From the NCBI GenBank assembly GCA_020631735.1, contig CM036170.1:63751737-63815736 (forward strand): a stretch of DNA of 64,000 nt, in the 5' to 3' direction. Both the position numbers and the translations under genes were made by a program. Below are positions 56,293 to 64,000 of this stretch, piece after piece. The notes below the pieces were generated by a model. The model was not told the DNA's origin. It saw only the letters and a program-made list of their open reading frames with translations, and did no database searches. Position 1 is the stretch's first letter, and each line of letters starts with the position of its first letter. The DNA is from Saccharum officinarum (lineage: Eukaryota; Streptophyta; Magnoliopsida; Poales; Poaceae).

Positions 56293-56696
56293 TTCTATCG
56301 CTGTGCTCAAGATATATTTAACACATAAATATACATTGTCATCATCCTATTGTTGTTCCTCACAAGACCTTTCAAAATACAGAATTTAAGCAGATATAAG
56401 AAGAACGGTGTTTCCCTATGCATACGTAATAATGATATAACAATAGTACAATACTACCCAACGAGAGACAAGAGTTACAGTAGGTTCGCATGAAAACCAA
56501 TTTTGCTTTGCTGAAGAAAGATAGCCAAAATACCGCAATCCATGGAAACAATTATGCTTGCACAGAAGCATTCTAATGCAACCAGCATTCACAGCTCTTG
56601 CTATCAAGGTCGACCAAACATACGGCATTTTCAGATAATGACCAAGCAAAAGACTCAAGAGTTGAAGACACAAGCCTCGAAGTCTGTGGCAGAACC

Positions 56697-56778
56697 TCTT
56701 AAATAATATGGTCCACATGCACCTGTCATTGTCTTAAAGACCTCTGACGGCTATGCATGTGGACCACATAACTTAAGA
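56697..56778. repeat. Inverted repeat (hairpin) beside the solo LTR
   Basis: Arms TCTTAAATAATATGGTCCAC.. (56697-56721) and ..GTGGACCACATAACTTAAGA (56754-56778) pair over about 25 bases with three mismatches and a loop of about 32. The LTR target site lies right at its right edge. Confidence 0.75.
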
Positions 56779-56782
56779 AGTC

Positions 56783-59700
56783 TGTCGGGTGCCCTCGGAA
56801 AATCCGAATCATCCACGATCTTCCAAACGTGACCACATTACAGAGGCACTGCAGTATTACAACAGTTTATATAACAAATTACATAAGAGTAACAGTGCGA
56901 AAGTCTTACATAACATAATTTACAAATCATTTGTTCTAAACCTTACAAACCATAAGTTTAGTTATTACAACCATAGTAGTGGGGTAGCATTAGTAATTTT
57001 ATTACAAACCACCAAAACGTAGCGCTCTGCCCAAGAGCCAAACATTCTACTCGTCGTCGCTTACCGCAAAGACGGTCATGCAGTAGGGTCCGAAACAAAC
57101 ATGTTCATAAGACGAACCTGCAACAAGGGTTTAACAAACCCTGAGTACAAAAGTACTCCACAAGACTTAACCGACGAAAAGGGCGGAGAAGACTCAGGAA
57201 TGCAGACTTAGGGGAATCAAGGTGAGGATGTAGCAAGAATCAAAGTTCTTTTACATAAAAGCGACTAAAAGTGAGTCCTTAAGATTAACCTTTTAATTCA
57301 TCATTAGTTATTACAGAATGTAAGTGACCCTAGTCTAGATCAGGTAACTCATACAACTTCTTTCTTAATATTTGACCAAAGTTCCACTTATTATCTACGA
57401 TGTAGGTCAGGTGATCGAGTCTCCATGACCGAGGAGCAACGACGATTCGAATCGATCATACCTAGCTGGGGATACCTAACCACATAACATATATAGGACT
57501 CAAACCTACATATATCAACCTTTACCCGGATCCTCCAAAACATGACCGGGTCCAGCGCCACCCGAGAGCACAGTATACCTCCAATCCAGCCCTTGGCCAC
57601 GAGGGTACACACTACTCTCGCCATCTTTCCACTCCCAGTGCGTGGTCGGCCGTTCACATGATAGAATTACCGAGGTCTTAGGCTTACCGGAGCATGCGGT
57701 CAATTGCAAAGTCTAGAAACACAAGCGGACCTACAACGGTACGGTCCTTAATCGACATAATCGAAGACACTACATTAGGACTCCTTTCCCGATGCAAGTC
57801 CACCGACTGATCTCAAATTAACATCATCATTCAGTCATTCAGTTGTTCCACAACAACCCTTCAAACTTTGTTAAACATTTTCAAAGTTTTCTCATTAAGC
57901 AAGACTAAGCATACTAAGTATTTTTAAATAAAACAATAACAAGGATAATATTGAAGTATTAAGGATGGTAGTGCAGTAATTAGGTTATCACTCAACTCCT
58001 GTCACCGAATGCAATAAAGCATTAACAAAGTGAAGTAAAACTTTTTAAAATACAAGAAAGGTTTAAATGCATCCGAGGCTTGCCTTGGTCGACGGGGATT
58101 TCAGGTTCGGGGTCAATTCCACAGATATTAAATCCCACCTCCACTGACGACTCCTCTTCTTCGGGGACAAGTTTGGCAACGTTAACCTCCTCGTTCATGG
58201 GGACTACACGAGATGATAAAGTATGCTCAATATGATGAAGTGCGAAACATGATGCTTGGTAGATGCATAACAAGATTACAAAGTTGAGTACAGCTTTCCT
58301 TCACGGCACAATTGCAAGCTAACAAAACTAACTAACGAAGATCATTCGGATTTCGATAGGTTTTTATTTCACATGAAATGTTATTAGGGTTCACTAATTA
58401 CATGTTAAATATGAGTTCAAACAATAAAGTAACATGCCAAGGATCATTAAGTATTAATGACCCAAGGTCAACAATCAATTCCAAAGTCAACCAAAAAAAA
58501 CTCTAAATCATTAAGCTCTAATTACATGATTAACTAATTAATTAATAAAGCATAAATTAAGTATAAAATCAAATTTGTCTAATTAAGCCTAATTTTTTAT
58601 TTTAATAATCTTACATCATAATTAATTGGCAAAATAAATTTTATAATTTTTGGACAATTATATAAGCCTAGACAAATCATAGAAGTTGCATTTATTAATT
58701 AATTGAGCTAATTAATTAACTTACAAAATTAATCAAAATTGACATTTCATATTTTTTCTAAATAGTACACATCACAGAGAGGCCACACAAAAAAATTTAT
58801 CATTTTTGGAGCTCTAAATAATTCATAATGAAATAAATAAAATTCGTCACTATTTGATATTTTAGAAAAACAGAAATTAGAAAATTTCATTCTCAAGCTC
58901 GGCCCATTTCCTCTCTTCTCCTTCTGGCCCAACCGGCCCACTCGGCGTGCTCCTCTCTCCTCCTTCTCCCGGCCCGCCTCTCATCCGACCAGCCCAACCA
59001 AGCTGGACCGGCCTAAGGCGTCAGGCGGCCCTCTTCTCTCTCTCTCACGCTGAGACTGACAACGGGGACCCGCACGTCATCCCCCTCCTCCTTCTCTGCT
59101 CAGATTGCGCACGACGGCAACAACTCCGGCCGACCGGAGTTCACCGCCGGTGACTCCTCCGGCGACGTGGGCTGCTCCGACGAGATCAGCGAAAGGCACT
59201 GAACCGCTCTAAGGTACCAAACGTAGCATCAAGAACAGTGCAACCGGCTCACCGCCAGCTATGGCGGACACGGCGGGGCAACGACGGCGCGCCGGCAAAG
59301 CGGAGTGGTAGAGACTAAATTGGGAGGTCGAGGAGCATAATAGGCTCACCGATAATTGGTTTGGTGGCTCAGTGAAGCGGGGGACACGACGGAGAGAGCT
59401 GGCCACGGTGGCGGGCTTACGGTGGCACTGCGGACAGCTCTGGAGACGATGGCCGCGCTCAATAGCTCCGCATGGCTAGCGGCGAGGCGAGCAAGCCAGA
59501 AAGGAGCGCCAAAGCGAGGTAGAGGCACTAGCGAGAGCAATTGGGTGGAGGAGCTACGGTGGCAATGATTTTCACGGCGAGGTGGACGCGTCGGTGGCAG
59601 CGGTGGAGAACAAGGGAAAGAAGGAGAAGAAGATGGCGCGGCCGGTTCAGTCCAGACAGAGGCGAGCGAAGCGGTGGCAAGGTGCCAGCAGTTGCTTGTG

Positions 59701-60881
59701 ACGCAGCCAGGCAGGCAACTGCATGTCCACGCACGGGCAAGCGGTGCGGCGGCGACGGTGAGCGGCAAGCAGCTCGTTGGCGCCCGGCTTCAAAACAGAT
59801 TTTCAAATATTTACAAAAATGCCACTAAGTTTAAATTCCAAATTACTTTTAAATTTTCTAAAGAAGTTGAAAATCTCCAAAAAACAAAAATTGCTCAACT
59901 TTTCAAACCCTACAACTTTTTCAATAACAACTTTTTCAAATTCAGCTTATATTTTGAAATTTGAATTTAAAATCAAAAGGGAACACTTTCTGAATTTTGT
60001 TGAATTCAAAATTACTTTAAATTTTATATTAAAATTTCAAAAACTCAAAACACTAAAGTTGTTCCTCTTGGCAAAACCTACAACTTTGCTATTTTAACCA
60101 TTTTCAAATTATGGCTCTATTTTGAAATTGTAATAGGGAGAAAAAGGGGTCAAAATTGGAATTTGAATCTTTTCAAAATTACTCCAAATTTTATACTAAA
60201 AACATGAAAACTCCAAAAACCAAAGTTGTACAATTAGACCAGCTCTATAACTTTGCTTTTTGGCCCACCCCTAAATTCTTTTTAGATTTTGAATTACACA
60301 GAAGGGGGTAAAACGGGGTTTTCCGAAAATCAAGGTTTTGAATCAAATTCAAACTTGATTTGGTTTCTACATTAATTGATGATTAATTAGTGATCACACT
60401 ATCATCCAAATGTACCATTGAGTCAAATCTCATGTGACCTACCAAATGCCACATTTGTTTGAACTAATTTTGAATTATAAATTTATTTTAATAAACCTTC
60501 CTATTTGAATTCGAATTTGAATTGGAAAACTCGAGGCGAGTTTTGGAACTCAAATTTAACCTAAAACTTGGAGTTTATTTTTAAATATTACACTTGAGTT
60601 TATTCCCTACACTTGACACTATTTTTTTGCGATGACTACACTTGACACTAGTGTAGAGCACAACTTTACACTTCAAAATTACATAAGACATAATCCAAAT
60701 ATTTGAAATGCCATTCAAAACTAGGGTTTTGGATTCAGGTCAACATCACAAGAACTCAATCAATCTATAAATGTAACTTTGTTTTAGTTGATGCACAACA
60801 GAGTTGACTAAAACATGAATGCTTTGCAATGCATATGGTGACACGACTAGTTTTAGTTACCATAACACCAGGGGTGTTACA
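56783..60881 (-). mobile_element. Long solo LTR, Tekay/Del type (4.1 kb)
   Basis: The minus strand begins TGTAACACCCCTGGTG at 60881 and ends GGGCACCCGACA at 56783. Flanks AAGTC (56778-56782) and GAGTC (60882-60886) agree at four of five bases. No second TGTAACACC and no pol sequence lie inside, so it is a solo LTR rather than a full element. Composition runs from AT-rich (60860-59800, many CAAAGTTGTA-type words) to GC-rich (59780-58900) to AT-rich, as in the LTRs at 62120 and 63457. A word order AGTACTTTTGTACTCAGGGT then TTGCAGG on the minus strand, near 57150-57115, marks the presumed R/U5 region. Overlapping frames in the GC-rich part are not genes. Confidence 0.7.
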
Positions 60882-62119
60882 GAGTCCGACCAAACATATG
60901 GCCTTTTCAGATAATGACCAAGCTAGAATACACATTCATTTTATTTATGAAGAAAAAAAAATCTTATTTGCTTCAAAATAACAGCAGGATTAAAAAACAA
61001 TAGCATAGTAAATTTTATCTCTATGTTTTTTAATAATTATTATACAGTAAGTTAAATTCTAGTCATGCAATTGTACAGAACAAGCAATCCAATTTGTGAA
61101 TAATCAAATTTAAGAGCATAACTTCACATTCTGCAATATGCAAGGGAAAAAATGGGACATGAAGACATCACCATGACCATCCTGACGAGCTCGAATATGC
61201 TGCCGGATTGATGCCCAAATTCACATCTCCCAGCTTGATGTCCCAGTCCCACCACAGTGGTCTCGTCTAGATGCAGGAGACGTCTCTGCCCAAATCAAAA
61301 TCCATCAGCTGGATGCAAAATACCCCCAATCTTTTTTTTGAGGTTCTAAAGTCCTTAAAGATATAAATTAGGTATATGTTTTTATCGTGAAAGGGGCTAT
61401 TTGTTCTTTTACCAAAGCTCTCATAATAAGCATCTAGGGCATCTAATTCCTAAAAAGGGATCGCCACAGGTTAATCAATTCCACCCAAAACTACAATCAA
61501 ATAGTCATACAACATCTGCACCAACTGACTGCAAACCTATACAAAGAGCTGACGAAACATACTTGTAGATCAAAAGAAGTTTAAGCCTCTAGTAGCAGCA
61601 GCACCAAACCAGTTATGCAAAGAGAAGAAAAAAAAAGCGGGACCGCAACCTACATCCTTGAGTTTGTATTGATCCTAGAAAGCGTCACCCTTCTCAATCT
61701 CGTCCTTTTTGTTATCCTGTGAAATCAATTTCAAACTGAATCAACATAATCATGAGCAACCCAAGATGATTATTGATACATGGTTACGTTTATTGATATA
61801 TAAGACAAATTAGATGCATATACCATTCTACCCTATAGAGGGGAAAGATTGAAGGAAGAGATGTAACCTCATGTGTAAGAACCCTAGATGGCCCTGAAGG
61901 ACCTCATGGGGAGCAACTGGCATGCTCTTCTTGACCTCTACAACGGTGACCAATGCGTTGACCCTGCAGCCGCCACCCTTGGATGCTCCCGTTCCTACGG
62001 CTGTCGTAGCAGATCCCTATGGCGTAGGGCGTAGGAAGGGGGAGGGAAGGAGCGAGAGGAGGTGGGCATGAGATCGGAGATGGGGATGGAGACAAGACAG
62101 GAGGAGGCCGCGACGGAGA
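60882..62119. other. Flank between LTRs with exon-like remnants
   Basis: Starts with a near-copy of 56612-56645 (GACCAAACATATGGCCTTTT). The rest is AT-rich with short GC-richer islands at 61150-61330 and 61890-62110. Minus-strand frames in the islands (for example VVEVKKSMPVAPHEVLQGH near 61945-61890) look exon-like but I cannot name them. Confidence 0.4.
61650..61716 (-). pseudogene. Unidentified exon with splice-like borders
   Basis: Minus strand: TTTCACAG acceptor, then DNKKDEIEKGDAF, a TAG (TGG would give Trp), DQYKLKDV, then a GT donor-like word. 67 bp. The protein is not recognised. It may be cargo of Helitron C, same strand. Confidence 0.35.
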
Positions 62120-63456
62120 TGTAACACCCTAGGTGTTAAGCATGCATTAGCATTCCAAATCATGAACATGAGCATCAATTGCATTCATAATCACATGTAA
62201 TGTAAGTATAAAGGTGACTTAAAACATGTGAAACATCATTTTGAAACATGCATGTGTACATATGCTTGTTAGTTTTACTTTTGCCCTAATTATGCTTGCT
62301 AGGCTAATCAAACATGTTTGACTATAATTGTAAATCATCTAGAATTATTTAGCATGATTTTTGGAGCAATTTTGGTATTCAAAATTTTCTCAAATTTTGC
62401 TTTTTTTTAAATATTCTAGAAAAATGGGTTTTTATTTGAAAAATGGACTTTGAATCCATAATTCAAAATCTGTTTGGAATTTCAAAATGTGCCCTAAAGC
62501 AAAGTTGTAGAGAATTAAATTTTGAACAACTTCTATTTTGGGGTCAAGTCTTGAAAATACCATTTTCAACTTCAAAATGTGAATTTATGACTGTTAGCAA
62601 AATTTGGATTTGAAATTTGAAAAAAAAAGAAAAAGGCTTTGCTAGCTTAGCGGGTCGGCGCCTCACTTCTGGCCAAGCCGGCCCAGCCCACGTTCACGCC
62701 CGCGCGATCGTCCGCGCGCGTGCCGCGCACCGGCGCCCGACCGCGCTCAGGCCACGGCCGCCCCGTGGCGACCGTACGCCGGCGTCGGCCGTCAGGTGGC
62801 GCTCGGTGGCCCCCGCCGCCCGCGCTCGCCTTCACCCGCGCCCCCAGCTCACTCTGCTTCCACTCGCTTCATTCCCTCTCTCGCCTCGACCATGCTCGCC
62901 TCGCCAGAACAAGCCACAGTGGCAGCAGCGCCGCAGCGCCATTGCCGCCGCCTTCCGAGCTCCACCACCGCCTAACGCCGCCGCTACTCCACCTGCGCCT
63001 GATTCTTCGCGGCCACTGCTCCACGGTGACCCGCTCCACTTCGTGCTCCCTCCAGCAGCTACCAACATTGAGGTGAGGGGGAAAATTTTGGTCGGCCCTT
63101 CTTCACCGCCGCTCGCCAGAGCTCGGCTCTGCGCGGGTGGGCTGCTCCCCTCGCTCTCCTTCTCGCTTTTCACGCGCACCAGCTTCGCCTAGCGGTGCTA
63201 GAGCTCCAGCGCCCATCGGGCCACCATGCCGTGCACCGGAGTGGTGTGGCCACCGTGAGGTAGCGCCACCGTGTGCCATGCGCGCCGGCGAGCTTGCTCC
63301 GGTGAGCCATTCGGCGAAGTTTGGGCACCGGTCGGTGCGGATCGATGCCCCGAGCACACTGGTGCCACCCCGTGTCGCCTAAGGGCTCACCGTCGGTGAG
63401 CTCCGGCCGGCGGAGCTCCTCCTCTGCCCTGTTCGGCTGAGTGGTGGGACCTTGGG
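62120..63456 (+). mobile_element. Long-type LTR, 5' part
   Basis: Starts TGTAACACCCTAGGTGTTAA at 62120. The AT-rich part holds GCAAAGTTGTAGAGAATTAA near 62500, then GC-rich from 62640. It is the same plan as the solo LTR at 56783-60881, in the opposite orientation. At 63457 a second LTR of the group begins, so this one is interrupted. Open frames at 62617-63382 are LTR sequence, not genes. Confidence 0.65.
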
Positions 63457-64000
63457 TGTAACAACCCAGAAATTTCCAAGAAACAAAAATCACAACTGTA
63501 AAATTTTTTCTAAAAATAGCCCTATGTTTGGTGAGGTGTCATATAGGGAACCTAACCTAGTTGCACAAGTAGCACCTAAAATAGCTAACTACATCTTTGC
63601 ATATAACCAAACATGATTGAGTTGAATTTTATGTTCTTTGAATTGAATTAAAAGCAACAACATTTCTTGAATTAATTGCTTAAGTAAATAAATATAGAAA
63701 TATAAACCTATCAAATAGTTGGAAACTAAAAATATACTTCAGAGGACCCACTATGTTATACAAGTGTGGGCAATATGCATTCTCACATACAAATGCATGG
63801 CATATTTAAAATGGGAAAGTACAAAATAGAAAAGCTTTTTGAATAAATCAGATAAATGGGAAAGCCTTGGTTTAAATTAGAAAAGGAAAAACTCCTTTTC
63901 GGCCTAGCTTTTCAAACCAGCTGAGCCCGCCCTGCATCACGCCTGCGGCCTCGCGCGCACCCGCGCTCGCCCGCACGTGGGCCGACCCAACAAGCTGCCG
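63457..64000 (+). mobile_element. Second long-type LTR, runs out of window
   Basis: Starts TGTAACAACCCAGAAATTTC at 63457 after TTGGG. AT-rich, then turning GC-rich at about 63910. Same LTR group as 62120, inserted into it, hence younger. Whether it is a solo LTR or a full element cannot be seen. Confidence 0.6.

Larger units (their letters stand above)
54920..62119 (-). mobile_element. Helitron C, 3' end defined, 5' end not found
   Basis: On the minus strand it ends CCGTAGCGTTAGCACGGGCAATATACTAG at 54920 and is followed by T. The 3' hairpin and end match Helitron B, and it interrupts a MITE between A and T. No matching 5' TCTATACTAT-type start was found in the plus-strand complement up to 62119, so the right limit given is only the edge of the next element. 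It may itself hold the solo LTR at 56783-60881 and the exon-like piece at 61650-61716. Confidence 0.55.

Noticed and set aside
62617..63382. GC-rich open frames near the right end
   Set aside because: Lie inside an LTR whose relative at 58900-59780 has the same unassigned GC-rich block.

Overview
The window is plant nuclear DNA, almost certainly from a grass of the sorghum/maize/sugarcane type. The evidence is dense nesting of Ty1/copia, Sirevirus-like, LINE, CACTA, MULE, Helitron and MITE sequences, very GC-rich coding remnants, and grass-style elements such as long LTRs opening TGTAACA and short MITEs opening GGTCTGTTTGGTT. The species cannot be fixed from sequence alone. I see no intact host gene. 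Nearly every coding stretch is a transposon gene, and most of these are broken. The only host-gene signal is exon pieces carried by Helitrons.

Layout. 1-884: LTR-like non-coding tail. 885-5103: minus-strand Ty1/copia element, cut in its RNase H region, with a 118-bp 5' LTR, inserted into an intron of a CACTA (En/Spm) TNP2 transposase. 5104-10543: that CACTA element, with five 122-bp subterminal repeats and a terminal TTTCTAGTAGTG. 10544-11002: short flank. 11003-37221: one LINE insertion on the minus strand, bracketed by a perfect 17-bp target duplication (10986-11002 and 37222-37238) but swollen to 26 kb. A plus-strand copia element (15450-19900) sits in its ORF1, and a minus-strand Sirevirus-type element in tandem form (19901-36904) follows. 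This contains a 100-N gap at 25844-25943 flanked by two copies of the same ~840 bp, most likely unmerged contig ends.

37239-49806: flank DNA carrying a MITE (39585-39755 plus 43253-43310) split by a minus-strand Helitron (39756-43252) with exons of a zeta-class glutathione S-transferase gene. A second, plus-strand Helitron (43489-47764) has a duplicated 5' end and carries pieces resembling a RAD7-type LRR protein and an ARG1/DnaJ15-type J protein. 49807-54443: a Mutator-like element with ~80-bp terminal inverted repeats, an 8-bp direct repeat at its ends and a decayed FAR1-type transposase whose SWIM finger is split by a solo LTR. 54708-62119: a MITE split by a third Helitron 3' end, a complete MITE, and a 4.1-kb minus-strand solo LTR. 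62120-64000: two further LTRs of the same long-LTR type, one inserted in the other.

How the pieces work together: this is a record of successive insertions rather than a pathway. Junctions give relative ages: copia after CACTA; LINE, then copia, then Sirevirus-type element; MITE before Helitron; MULE before its solo LTR. The two Sirevirus-type LTRs (1719 and 1717 bp) look nearly identical by eye, so that insertion is the youngest large event.
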